Source: Owenia fusiformis (lineage: Eukaryota; Annelida; Polychaeta; Sabellida; Oweniidae). Taken from it: DNA of 64,000 bases. The translations under genes and the position numbers were made by a program. This document shows positions 24,196 to 35,789 of the stretch, piece after piece. The first letter of the stretch is position 1; every line of letters starts with the position of its first letter. The notes under the pieces were generated by a model. It was not told the origin of the DNA and did no database searches. It saw nothing but the letters and a program-made list of their open reading frames with translations. Location: the NCBI GenBank assembly GCA_903813345.2, contig CAIIXF020000003.1:31557151-31621150 (forward strand). Reading direction: 5' to 3'.

Positions 24196-25828
24196 AAGCC
24201 ACACATCGATACTTACTTGTTTTATATAAGCTAAGCCACAGTATTTGATACTTCGCTTAGAGTAGATAATCAAACAGTAAATTACAATCCATTTCAGGTT
24301 CTAACACTAATTGATATCGAACAGACTCTCTGACAATTTATTTATCGAGACAGAACCGATCCATGGCTTTTTCAGGTGATTTGCTTAGTCAGTTGTGGGG
24401 GTTCCTATTGGTCCAGCTGTGACCTTATATGTTTATATATGCAAATCAGTTTCTAAGAAATTGAACAGTGTTCTTAGAAAACATGTGTCTAGAGAAAAAC
24501 AAATTTATATCTAGTCATCAGTTTTGACTCAGTAGGTTACTCTAATTAGCCCTAATTCTTTCAGCATGGATACAACAATAATACTAATTGTCTGTTGAAC
24601 TCCAGGTTGTGTGCTCCCGTTTGATGTATTACAGGGTGTCCGAAAATTTTAATTCATGTTACTAACTAGATGTATTTTTGGTCCCATCGGAATTCGGACA
24701 ACGCCGCTGCAAAGAAGTGGTATCGATATGGAGAACTTTTTGAACACATGTTTCTCTTAAACCAGTCATAAAAAAATCTAAAAATTTAACACATCGTCAA
24801 TTTAATGGTCATCTTTTGAATGGTAACAATATAATTTGAATGATATATACATACTTTCATCTATATTGTTTTAGAAAACACATCAAACACTTGTTTTGTT
24901 CTTGGTAGGCTATCATGTTTCCAGAAATGAAACATCTTTCCGAACCTCATTGGAACAAAACGACATAAACACAACATGTTTAGGTCTCTCAATATTGTAA
25001 TTAATATCGAGATTTTGACGTCATTTGCTAATTAACATAATGTGACGTCACGCATGCATCATTGCAGAATTCTAATGGGATGTCCATATAGGACAAAATT
25101 GAATATCAAATAATTAAATAAATGTTAAATTGATCCATTAGCTCAGGGTTAAAAATGGTGAAGATACTAACAAAGGTCAACTGTGCAAAAAATTGACGAT
25201 CAACTATGAAAATATTTTCTTCCCCCAGAAAAAACAGTTTTTTGGCAAAAATTCCTATACTTTACATGTAACCGATCTGAAAAGAGTGCAAAAATGGCGA
25301 AATTGGCGTTATACAAATGTAATTTTTGCCTTTAATATTCTTTTAAATCGTTAGCTCAGGGTTGGAAATGAAAGAACACGACTAATACGTTTATATTAAC
25401 ATATTTCATTTACACCACATTTAATAACTTTTCTTCCTGACAAGTTACAAGTAAGGTCGTTTTTGAAATACGACGCCGTTTTCCAACAATAAATAGCTAA
25501 AACGTCACACATTTTACATGTTTAATTATAACGTACTTTATTCATAATACAACTTATTTAACACTGTAAGTTGCAACGATGTTCTTTTCATTTTCTCTAC
25601 TGGAGGAGTTGATTAATTTAAATTTATTTATTTTCCAGTTTATAATTAAAGCTATGGCTTTCTAGCCTTCCTAGCATACATGGGGCACTGGGCCAGTCAT
25701 GAGACTGCCCCATACGCTAGAACGATGCGCAAATCATGAAAAATGGCCCATGCTTAAGTGAAAGATAAATAGTGTATAAGAGAGGTATGAATTGATTAAT
25801 TTTACAATTCACCATAGCTCTCGGAAAC

Positions 25829-26259
25829 AATATAATTTATATTTCAGTTATACTTGGGCTTTTGTTTTTTCCATCTGCGCGTCTTCCTAGCGTATGGTAC
25901 AGTCATTGATTTCCTTGTTCGTACACGTAGCGCTTCTACGGATGGTTTATGTTTTTGGGTTTTCCTATGATAGAGTGATTTGATATCATCATTGGACTTT
26001 TCTACACCCTGCCCTGTAAAGATTTTAAGGCTACCATACCTTTTAATAACACGAGGCGTAGGTACACCAAACAGTGGATGTAAGGTGTTACTCTATCGTA
26101 ACCTTCTAGTTTAGATTGGAGGCCTAAGAATTCCTTTGCCCAACTTCTATCTACATCGTACTCATCAGAGTAGGATAATAATTTAATTTTACTGGGCCTA
26201 AGATCCGCTTTGTTTTGAAAATAAGACAGGAAATCTACTCGCACTCCTCTTGTTTTCAT
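25829..26259 (-). pseudogene. Broken reading frame in the interior of the F2 element
   Basis: The minus-strand frame starts MKTRGVRVDFLSYF and reaches VTPYIHCLVY. A one-base frame change follows, after which the next frame continues VPTPRVIKRYGSLKIF, GQGVEKSNDD and a basic tail ending KPKYN and a stop near 25850. The block with TPYxHxLVY...GQGxEKxND resembles, from memory, a conserved C-terminal segment of transposon-associated proteins in many invertebrate genomes; I cannot name the superfamily. The position inside the foldback arms supports an element-encoded protein. A minus-strand TTATAAG box lies about 40 bases upstream of the start. It is a relic, not a functional gene. Confidence 0.5.
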
Positions 26260-26757
26260 GATCTGGTTTACACTGTAAACAAGATTTGGCGCGACTTATA
26301 AAACCTCGCGCGGACGTTTTAGTACTCGATTACTGTAACGCTATTGGATCAGCGGAATCACGTGACAATAACAATAGGTTTAAAAGCACGTGGTAAAATG
26401 ACGCTAAAATCTCGATATGAAAGGAAATTTTGGTTGATTTTAAAAAAGTATCTTGTTAATGAAATAAAAGGTTTAACTTGATTTTTATCTATTTTGGGGA
26501 GATTTTGTTTTAATTTTTGAATACTTTTTAAAAATGAACCAAAAATTTCTTTGTATAACTATAATATTGAGAGGTCTAAAAACATGTTGTATATGTTATT
26601 TTGTTCCAACAAGGTTCGGAAAGTTATTTTTTCATTCTCAAGAATTGGTAGAAAGGAGCAAAACAGTTGCACTAAAAAAACAAAAAATGTTAGCAAAACA
26701 GTTATATAAAATATGTATTAATAATTTTCACATTAAATTGTTGTCAATCAGTCAACA

Positions 26758-27200
26758 TTAGGCCATAAGAAGTAGATTCTTTGTTTTGCGTCCCCTTGCA
26801 TGCACGATTTTGAGTAAATCAGAAAAAAACAAACACATCCAAATAGCAATCACAAGGGTCTTAAAGTACCATCGCATTTCGTTCAATCAGAATCAGATGA
26901 AATGATGGATAATTTGATGTGCGTCAAAATTGACAGTGTTATAATTACTTTGGCATACATTGTGTATTTTCTTATTTTTTACCCTTGAATAATAGCTATG
27001 TTTATTTATTGTATAAATGTATATAGATATGTGTTTGTAATCACTGCAAATTGGTATGTCATCCCTTTTTATGGCCATAAAATGTATACATTTCTCAGCA
27101 AACAAGTTTGTGTTTTTTCTTGAGTTTGTGTTTGATTTCCTTGTACCCTTGCATGGTTTTGCCAGGACGAAAAACAAAGAATCTACTTCTTATGGCCTTA
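26758..27200. mobile_element. 437-bp MITE with about 33-bp inverted ends and TTA target duplication (Harbinger-like)
   Basis: Element 26761-27197. The left end GGCCATAAGAAGTAGATTCT continues to TTTGTTTTGCGTCC, and the right end is its inverse with a single mismatch region. TTA flanks both sides (26758-26760 and 27198-27200). A 3-bp TWA duplication is characteristic of PIF/Harbinger elements; the superfamily assignment is inferred from this alone. It is nested in the right arm of the F2 element, so it is younger. No transposase inside. Confidence 0.85.
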
Positions 27201-27777
27201 CATAAAATACCGTGACGGTGTTTTTTACTGAATGTTTTCAATGATTGGTTTAAGAGAAAAACATTGTTGAATTCAGTTCTCCATATCGATACCAATCCTT
27301 TCAGAAGAGAAAAACTAGTACCTTCAATATTCAGTCCAAACATGAAACGACTTTGAAATGTCCTTCGTTTCGTTACTAGAGAATTCTACCATACCATAAG
27401 CCTACTGTATCTCCGAAAACCAGACGCCGAAAAGATTTCTTAAATATTCAGTTATAGTCACGACGTGCCTTTAAAAGTTTAACTACTTTTGATCTCTACT
27501 TTTAATCTCTTTATCTCTATCTGACCAACATGGTACAATCAGAAATTTAACTGATTTTTAAATTTCAGTCTTGGGCAGAGTTTCATCAAAGGGCATTTAA
27601 TGATGCCCATCCACGATTGCTTCTACATTGTAGTAATTGCTCTATGATTTTTACTGGATTTCAGAATTTTCGAAAAGTTAACAAATCCAAGAATATTAGA
27701 GCTGGCTTTTATCTTTTTGACCTCAAAGGGCCGATGGTCGAAAATGAAAGATTTCAACTTTCCAATGGTATACTTTG

Positions 27778-28110
27778 AGGCAGAATCAGATCTATAGGGA
27801 GTGACAAAATTGCAAAAATGTACATTTGACCTACCAATGTGTTCCTTACAGGCTCAAATATAATATATCCCAAAAGATCCATGATATGTAATTTATTGGT
27901 GAGTTATTAAATATTTAAGATTGAAAGTGCAAAAATGGGGGAATATATTTAAATTCTCCCAAATAATAAAAAGGTAACCATTCTTATTGACAATTTATTG
28001 CATCATTGTGAAAATCTCTCGTTTTCCTCAGATAAATACTTGGAGTATTTTTAGAAAATAGACAAGGAATGATATGAACCCAAATTACTGTAGAATTGAA
28101 ACGTCAAGAT
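27778..28110 (+). repeat. Dispersed repeat family R1, copy 2
   Basis: Direct, shortened copy of 4133-4510, from GGCAGAATCAGATCTATAGG through TTCTCCCAAATAATAA to GACAAGGAATGATATGA. Confidence 0.75.
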
Positions 28111-28364
28111 AAAGCAATCTGACAGCCAATCTCTTCCCTTGCAAGAAAAACATGCGTTTGTGTGACATCTATAATGAGTAAAGCAAATAAATTGTAAACA
28201 AAATATTGAAGAAGCACATGGTGTGTGTGACATCTATAATTGTAGTACATAAAATGTAGTTGGTCACATCCACGCGGACAACGTTCTAAGGCTTTATTGG
28301 TCTTTTATGAACGAAAAATATGCTAATGACAAACACATTTATAACAGTTTTTCCTTAAAACAGT

Positions 28365-28460
28365 CTTGATGAAATATCGAAACCTAAATAATTCTGTCAC
28401 TGGTCCATGATCATGGCCCCTCTGCACTCATTCTTAATCTTGCACCTTTAAAAGAGGTTG
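28365..28460 (+). repeat. Dispersed repeat family R2, 3' fragment
   Basis: ACTGGTCCATGATCATGGCC followed by CCCTCTGCACTCATT matches the 3' end of the copy at 11050-11435. Confidence 0.65.
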
Positions 28461-28765
28461 GTGCATATTTTGACTATTTAGGAGTGCAATTTGATTTGAA
28501 ATCAAAGATGAGATCACATCTGTAGTATTCCATATTTGTTTCTAAATATCATTGAAACATATAAAGGATATTCTAATATGCAAAGACATTATTCAACCAA
28601 AGAGGTGAGTAATTTTACCAACTAATTAATTTGTATCAACAAAACAGCCAGTTAGGGTTAATGTGAAATATCCTCTTACTTTTGAATATTATCTATAAGT
28701 TAACATATCTGGTTGTTCTTAAATCATGTTGTCATCATCACCTGAACTTAATTTTTCACAAAAAA

Positions 28766-28853
28766 GATACTAACACTCATATAAAGTAATAGAGCATTCC
28801 GTCTAAAAAATGTGGGACAGATGAAATCCAATCAAAGGGTCAACATCCATTCG
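28766..28853 (+). repeat. Dispersed repeat R4, copy 2
   Basis: Direct match of 22196-22305 (TAGAGCATTCCGTCT, ATGTGGGACAGATG, CAAAGGGTCAACATCCATT). Confidence 0.6.
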
Positions 28854-29044
28854 CAAAGCCATCGTCGAAATGCATATAACCCAACCATATAACATGCTCC
28901 TTTGCAAATCTTGGTTACAACCCTTCGTTCAGGAATATGTATCTGACACATTACATTGGCATTGATACTGTTGTTATTTAAAAACATTATCTTTTTAACA
29001 CCAATGACACCAATGACAAATGACACACTATTTCAATAATAAAA

Positions 29045-29330
29045 TGTTTTATCCTATGCCAAGTAGAATTTTAGGGAGATAAGTTAGTAAGATATATCCC
29101 GTATCCTGATTTTGAGGTTTCCATATCCAGAACCTCCATATCTCCCGCTATATCTCCCGCTTCGGTGCATATATTCCCGCTTCGGTGCATATCTTCCCGC
29201 TTCCGATAAGTAGTGGAAATGCAATAAAATGACTTTGCATATGAATGATTTGTTTATTTTTACACCTTGTACTATTGAAATGACCATATGCCCCTGAAAA
29301 CTCTACTTGGTATAGGATAAAGCAGTTATG
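29045..29330. mobile_element. Foldback element with internal repeat CTTCGGTGCATAT
   Basis: TTTTATCCTATGCCAAGTAG at about 29049 is inverted at about 29308-29327 (CTACTTGGTATAGGATAAA). Inside, CCCGCTTCGGTGCATAT is tandemly repeated at about 29156-29210. Short minus-strand open frames across it reflect this repeat. Confidence 0.7.
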
Positions 29331-29469
29331 TACGGTCGGTTTGGACATTGGGTTCACCCCTCGTAAGATATGCATATCTCCCTCTGGACAAACCCCATAT
29401 CCAAAACCTCCCAGTACATAACCCTTATATATCTAATGTGCCACTTCAATGTTTTAGCATATCAAAAAT

Positions 29470-29705
29470 ATTTTCCAACATAATTCACTCTACTATACCT
29501 TACACCTAGAAATGCATAAGATACCTTGTTTGTCTCATTGTTTTTGTATATTTTTTGAAAGTACCTTAGTAACATCTAACATTCAACCGATAAACCATTA
29601 ATAAGGAACAGACAAATAAAAACAAATACTTAATCATTACTAATAAGCCAAATGGGTTGCTCATGAACACCAAATGCAAGGTATAGTAGAGTGTAATTGA
29701 CCTCA
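29470..29705. repeat. Short inverted repeat, possible MITE
   Basis: CACTCTACTATACCTT at about 29486 is inverted at about 29678-29694 (AAGGTATAGTAGAGTG), about 190 bp apart. Non-coding. Confidence 0.5.
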
Positions 29706-30407
29706 TCGTGACATCACTCGGGTGGCAGAAACTTTTTGAAACTATTGAACATTTTTCCATGTCAATCTTTTCTAAATATGCTTAACTTCAAAAATAAACC
29801 AATGTTGATAGTCTAACCAGGTTGAAGGAAGACTATATTATGTTTTAAATATTATTGTACCATTGGTTTCTATGAGAACTAAAATTTTGAAATTCTGAAC
29901 CACTTTCATGCATGGATGAATTCATTTCTCGCTTATTTATCAACCAGTTTGTCGACAAAAACACGTGAGGATGAATGCTGCATTTGTGTGATCAGTTATG
30001 AAAAGATACATGTGACCTCTTATACTAGTAGCTAGATTTAAATAAAGTCATGATTTTTCAAACAACAAATCCTCCAGAAACCACTTTTTGATATTGAACA
30101 AAAAATTTCACATATCGCACTTTGATAACATTTGCCAAGACTACAATATAAGTCAAAGTGGTGTAAACTTTAAATGGGGGCTTTAATTTAGAGATTTCAA
30201 ATGATACAAAATACACAAAAGGGTATAAATAAAATCCATACTTTTCAAAGTATATGATTAATTATTTAAAACTCTCCAGAGTACCCAGCATGTCTCTATT
30301 CTATTCAAAGACATCGATTCCCATCATTTTGATTCACAATGATGGAGTCACATGCAAAGTGACGTGCAAATAAAATCTAGAGAACTAATTTATATACAAG
30401 AGGGAAA

Positions 30408-30690
30408 CGGTGGCGGATCTGGGAACCAACAATGAGGGGGGGGGGCAAACTTCTGGAGTGAGAAAAAAAATTTCGGGCCCCTAAAACCAAAAAGTGGGCC
30501 CAAATTTTGAAATCTTGAGGCCCATTTTCTTCAAAATTTGGCATAAAATTAAAAAATAAGGCTTTAGAAGGCCCATTTATTACCAAAAAGGCCCACTTCA
30601 TGGGGCCTTAAGGCCTTTTATGGCTCAAAATCTTTTTGGGCCCAATTTTTTTCTGGGCCCACCAAGGGGGGGGGGGACGGGCCATTTCTA
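30408..30690. repeat. GGCCC-rich patch with G homopolymers
   Basis: Multiple GGGCCC/AGGCCC motifs in an otherwise AT-rich background, bounded by G9 (about 30436) and G10 (about 30666) runs. Similar wording (GGGGGG, then GGGCCC) occurs at about 16230-16340, which suggests a decayed dispersed repeat. Confidence 0.5.
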
Positions 30691-30699
30691 AGGGCTATA

Positions 30700-30815
30700 T
30701 TTTCAGATGCATCCAACATTTTTGTTATATTTTCAAATGCCCTCAATGGGATTATATTTTTGAATGCCCTACATTGGGGTTATATTCTCAGATGGCCTAC
30801 ATTGGAGCTATACTT
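30700..30815 (+). repeat. 27-29 bp tandem repeat, about four units
   Basis: Units of the form TTATATTTTCAAATGCCCTAC then ATTGGGG, starting near 30725, 30751 and 30779, with a partial one before them. The open frames here read through the repeat. Confidence 0.7.
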
Positions 30816-31067
30816 CATATTGATAAGTTGTTACTACGTGTACGAGGATCGTTCAATAAATACTAATTCAGTTCATTTGAAGCTTGTATTTTTGAAGGAA
30901 AAAATAATGAATTCACAATTGAAATCAGTACTCTTTGTATGTTTTATTTAATTCAATCTCCTCGGTTCGGTTCATCGCAGGGTATGATCGTAATTAATAG
31001 GGTTAATAAGTAGGGTTGATTAAAAATGAACACAAAGCGACATAATTTGTGAATATTAAAATATTAA

Positions 31068-31380
31068 AGGGGCAACAAGGACTGTAGAGAGAAAATTCGA
31101 AAAAAATTCTGAGCTATCAGGTCAATATTTGGCTTGACATCTTCTTTGACATACCTCTGTTCTTAAAATATCTCGATAAACCATCAATTTCAGCATTAAG
31201 AAGTGTTAATTCAGTCCAACGCTTCTATAAAGGGAGTCCCAATTTGATTTTAAAGATCGATCAACCAATGGTTTCAAGAGGAATATCAGCTGAAATAATG
31301 TTCATCCAGGGGGTTTCTTTGTAGATCATCGACTAGTGTCAAAATATAGTTAGTTTGGATATTTCCATAGGCAAGATAGA
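31068..31380 (+). repeat. Dispersed repeat family R2, copy 2
   Basis: Direct match to 11050-11350: AAAGGGGCAACAAGGACTG, GCATTAAGAAGTGTTAATTC, AGGGGGTTTCTTTGTAGATC. The minus-strand open frame at 31286-31594 has no domain. Confidence 0.75.
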
Positions 31381-33227
31381 AATAATATTTTAAAGAAAGA
31401 TGGCATGGTAATCGATCTGTGTTTTTTATAAATAAAGATAAATAAAGAAAAAGATAATACTGGATTCTGTTGGTGCTGCCATCTATATCGGCCCAGAACC
31501 TATGGTAAAGGTTGTGGATCCCACAATATGGGCAGTCAATGATTTTTGAGAAGCTGAAAGTAACGGATTGCCTAATTTTATCTAGACCAATCAAATCGCT
31601 GGAACATCTTCAGTCCTTATCACAGTCAATATTCTGCAAAAATAAAAAGTTTTACTTTTCGGACGTTTACCTGTTTTAAAGCACTATCAATACACATATA
31701 TGATCACATACTGATACGTTACGCATTGGAAACATTTTGCAAATAGAATTGGTAAGTGTATAGATAAAATGGGTCGATATTTGAGCTTGAAATCGACATT
31801 TCAAAAAATTAATTTCCCGAAAATTGAAAAAAAACGAAGTGTCTGGAGTAGATCTACCTTAAAATTTAAGGCTCTTTAGCCAAAATGCTAAAGAGCCTTA
31901 AATTTTATTCGTAAAGGCTAGAGTACCGACAATAGTCGGTACTCTAGACTCTGATGTGGTGGCACGCTAGAGGACCGACAAATAAATTGTCGGTACGGGA
32001 GATATGCTGTGTTTACACGCTAGAGGACCGACAAATTTTGATTTTCGAATTTTCTGGCGCATGCGCAATGCGCGGGGGGATATTTCAGATATCATAAGGA
32101 TATTTTGGGAACAAGTGCAAAACCCGGGGAGGGCATTAGCCCGGTTACCCGGGGATTACCAAACCCAGTCAAAAAATGGTAGCCCGGGAACGGGGAATGG
32201 TAGTTAACGTTGAAAACCCAATAAAAAACATGAACAAGTAAGACGTTAGAGAGCTATTAATGCAGAGTAAACGGCTATATATATTCTAAACAGACAGGAT
32301 ATTTCTCCTGAGCCGATCAGGCGTAGAAAGGGGCGTTTGCTACCCATTAGATAGAAGAAAATAGCTAGAATGTTTTTTATTTGAAGCTTATGGTATGAGG
32401 TTCCATATCCATCCGCCAAAAGGTATGACCCCTATATAGTCCATTTAAAAACCTGTGGTATCATTCTAAATAACCCATAGTTGGCTTCTAGGGTACCTAG
32501 TATGCCACTATTTGGTATCAAAATAAAGAGGAGTTCAACTTTCATTTGAATTACGAAAATAGCGATGTAGGTGAAAATAGTTCCGAACGTGAGCATGTTT
32601 ACTACGCGTTTGCCCGTCATATCAGAATTGAGGAAGTGGTAGCAAACGCAAGTTACAATAAACGGACGCTGATATCTCAAAAAGTAACCTGACTCCCTAT
32701 AATTTGATGTAGGTCAATCGAACCCCTATATGGACAGGTGCATTTTGATATATAACACTATGGGGGGTAAGCGTTTCATAGTTGGTCACGAACGCCATAT
32801 GTGCAAAGTATTGTTATGAATTTTCGAATTTGGTGTTGGATTACGGTACTCATACCTTATAGCACAATTTTTGATGGAAGTTGCATTTGGCTCCCTTAGT
32901 TAATGGCCACGATTCCATCTCGCATGAGAGAGCTACCAAACGCAATTAAAGTAAACAGTGATATATTCCAAATGAGATATTTCTCCTGTGCCATTGCGTA
33001 GTAAGGGTAGAGAGCGACGGGGGCGAAAGCATCCCCTCCCCTAACTGTATATATCAACCCATTAGATAGAACAAGAAAAGAGCTTTAAAATGTTTTTTAA
33101 TTGAAGTTTGTAGGACAATTTTGATGGAAGTTGAATCAATTTTTGTCGAAAATTTTTTTTGTACGATTCCATACTGGAAAAGAAGCACTATGCCCCCCCC
33201 CCCTCAAAAGAAAAAAGAAAAAAAAGT

Positions 33228-33305
33228 AGGTCTTGCCGGGATTCGAACTCGGGACCGAATGTGTCCAAGTTGTGCTCGCTCACCACTAGACTACCATTGA
33301 ATTGG
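33228..33305 (-). repeat. tRNA-like sequence (SINE head or tRNA pseudogene), minus strand
   Basis: The minus strand carries a perfect A-box fit (TAGTCTAGTGG, at 33282-33292), a B-box (GTTCGAATCC, about 33239-33249) and a T-run terminator just after. The acceptor ends do not pair and the D stem is poor, so it is not a working tRNA. Confidence 0.6.
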
Positions 33306-33866
33306 TTATTTCTAAAAGTAAAAGTAGTGGTTTTATTTATGAAATTATCGGCTCTCTAGCAAAAACACGTAGCAGCCACTTGCGTACGGACAATTGTCGG
33401 TTCTCTATCTGGCACTACTAGCAGTGTTGTCATTAACAGCCGGTCCACTGGTCATTATCTGGTTACTTTTGATACGGACCAGTTGATTTTTTCACTAGGT
33501 ATAGGAAAATAACATTGCAACTGGTCCGTAATATCATTTTGACCAGCAGGTTTCAGCCCCTTAGTGTCTACACTGACTACTAGTTGACGATAGAGTGCCG
33601 ACAATTGTCGGTACCCCAGCAAATACCCCTGGACAGTCTCCAGCCACTCCGTTAAATTTAAGGCTATTTAGCTGTGAACATACAGTAGTGTTTTGGCTAG
33701 AGAGCCTTTGTGTTTATAATCCGTGTTTATATTGTTTTTTATTGAAGTTTTCGTCTTCTAAACAATAAAACAACACTCTCGAAAGTTTTTCAACCCAGAA
33801 TGCCACTTAAAAATTAACACATGTATATCACTATAGAGTTGCAAAAAAATTAGTCCTATCATGGTA

Positions 33867-33945
33867 AACACTCTGGTATAGTGGTTAGGGTGCTCGCTTT
33901 TCACTTCTGCGGCGTGGGTTCGATTCCCCGATGAACCACTTTTTA
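33867..33945 (+). repeat. tRNA-like sequence (SINE head or tRNA pseudogene), plus strand
   Basis: A-box TGGTATAGTGG at 33874-33884, B-box GGTTCGATTCC at 33917-33927, and T5 at 33940. The spacing is tRNA-like, but acceptor and anticodon stems do not form, so a functional tRNA is rejected. Confidence 0.6.
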
Positions 33946-35089
33946 TTTTGAATAACAAGCCGGAAGTTTGTTCTCTGATGTCCGGAAATTATGCACACAA
34001 TTTTTTCTAGAATTCTTGGGCTTGCTCCATCACTCAATCATCAATGTTTAATGAAATTAATCACTTGTATTGGCTTTGCTATAGTCACGAGAATACAGGG
34101 AATCCCATTTTAAGATGGCAAAAAGTATGATGAAGACCTGGGGATGAAAAAGGATCTTGTTTCTTCTAGATCAGCACATCTTGACAAAGTTTATCGTGAA
34201 TGCAGGGACATCAGCCCAGGGACATCACAGAATACACTTCCAAATATATTGCCCATTAGATTTCAATGCTGATTTTAGAATTTTTCACGTGACGAGATAT
34301 TTTTGCATAATATTTTCCTCACAAGTGAGAATTTCTAAAAGCACATGAGAGAGCACAAAGAAAATTTACAGTACAAGAGGTGAACTGTCGAGGAAACAGC
34401 GGCTTATGCAACACAACAACAACATTTTTATCCTAGCCTCCAATCCATCAATAAATGTCTATACATCAAAATCTTTACTAAACGGACCTTGCGATTTATA
34501 GAGGATAAAATGGAAAAAATAACATTTTTCTGGCTATACGTGATTGCCTGGACCTTCTCTGGTGAACCAGAGACATATATTTTCGATATATGCATGAACA
34601 TCAAACAAACATTTACTTTTCAAAATCGATGTTTGAACCTTTAAAAAGCCAAATTTAGACTGAGGATTGAAAACATTCTTTTATTTCTCTCGGTAGACCG
34701 GAAGTAAATTTATGAGTCGAGCAAAAAGTGATAATGTTTTTTTATGAAGTGAAGAAGTCAAAACAGTACTAATAGAAGTCATAGTAAGCATTAGAAGATC
34801 ATTTAAAACCATATAAATCAAATCGACGGCAAAGTTAGTTGAAATGACTGAAATCTTTATATGTTATCTTCTTCATCTTCGCGGACCTCAGAGAAGACAC
34901 TTCCGGTTTAATAATCAGTGATTTTATCGATCAAAAAAATTACTTAAAATTTAAGGCTCTTTAGCCGAAATGCTAAAGAACCTTAAAATTTAAGGCTCTT
35001 TAGCATTTTGGTAACCCATTTGGCTAGAGAGCCTTAAATTTTAAGGCTCTCCAGGCGCGGCCAAAAAAAAAATGGTGAATGGTAAATCC

Positions 35090-35225
35090 TATATGGCATA
35101 ATGATATGGTATATTATTGATGTTTGACCAATCACAAAATGTTTCTCTGACAAGGGCTGAACCAAATGCTGAAATCTGATTGGTCAAACATCAATAATAT
35201 AGATCTACCGTATAGGATTTACAGG
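35090..35225. mobile_element. Small hairpin MITE (about 130 bp)
   Basis: GTAAATCCTATA near 35101 and GATGTTTGACCAATCA near 35119 are inverted at about 35175-35221, leaving a 30-bp loop. Non-coding. Confidence 0.7.
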
Positions 35226-35227
35226 CT

Positions 35228-35789
35228 ACTAGGCCTTATCCCGTACCAGGACTATAGTCCTATAACGAGCGCATTCCTTTGCCTGTATGATTACAACTTG
35301 GGAGAATTATCTACGCCCCTTACACTTAAGATACCTACTTCAATAGATTCCTGGGTGTTTTAGCATTCTTTTCGTGTAGTTGAATCCACAATTGTTTGGG
35401 TATATCGGCAGAATGGGAACATTTTTTCATCGAAAGATATTCCATCACTTTCCAAGATGGCGGTTGGATTTAAAAGGGGATTCCCCGTTTGACTGACCCG
35501 GAAGTGGCCCGGATGTACCAATAAATGGAAGAATTTGACGGTTGAAATAAGTTAAATATTACACGCAAATATTGCGATCAAAAACGAAAATTTCTTTGTT
35601 CTGCCGATAAACCCAGACAATTGTGGATTCAACTACACGAAAAGAATGCTAAAATACCAAGGAATCTATTGAAATAGGTATCTTAATTAAGTGTAAGAAG
35701 CGTAGAAAATTCTCCCATGTTGTAATTGTACAGGCAAAAGAATAAGACGTTCGCAGGACTATAGTCCTGGCACGGGATAAACTAGGCCT
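35228..35789. mobile_element. Long-arm foldback element with 9-bp flanking duplication
   Basis: Element about 35237-35780. Arms of about 175 bp are inverted with few mismatches (TATCCCGTACCAGGACTATA at the left; the inverse, with GTGCC for GTACC, at the right). ACTAGGCCT occurs directly on both sides (35228-35236 and 35781-35789), consistent with an 8-9 bp target-site duplication. Long arms plus a 9-bp duplication are typical of Mutator-like elements, hAT being the alternative at 8 bp. No transposase inside. Confidence 0.8.

Larger units (their letters stand above)
24715..27305. mobile_element. Foldback family F2, long copy with interior and a nested MITE
   Basis: Left arm about 24718-25010 and right arm about 26530-27300 are inverted copies of each other and of the arms at 14.1-14.8 kb (outer end GGTATCGATATGGAGAAC at the left, its inverse at about 27280-27297). 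The ~1.5-kb interior holds a minus-strand relic frame (25800-26260) with promoter-like sequence upstream. The right arm is split by the MITE at 26761-27197. The interior suggests that this is nearer the autonomous form, of which the 14-kb copy is an internally deleted derivative. Confidence 0.7.
31853..35060. repeat. Cluster of short palindromes (ACCGACAATTGTCGGT and TTTAAGGCTCTTTAGC types)
   Basis: Two palindromic words recur. One is CTTAAAATTTAAGGCTCTTTAGC and its inverse (about 31858-31908, 33655-33675, 34943-35050). The other is ACCGAC-(AATT)-GTCGGT flanked by CTAGAG (31915-31948, 31970-32000, 32018-32038, 33388-33410, 33590-33615). The copy at 31919-31948 is a perfect 13-bp-arm hairpin. 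Between them are two tRNA-like sequences. The cluster probably represents nested foldback or SINE-derived elements; no coding role. Confidence 0.6.

Noticed and set aside
26534-26761. 75-codon plus-strand frame
   Set aside because: Crosses the F2 right arm and stops at the MITE; not conserved in the 14-kb copy.
33228-33305. Functional tRNA gene on the minus strand
   Set aside because: Acceptor ends do not pair and the D stem is poor despite good A/B boxes and a T-run.
33867-33945. Functional tRNA gene
   Set aside because: A and B boxes fit, but acceptor, anticodon and part of the T stem do not pair.
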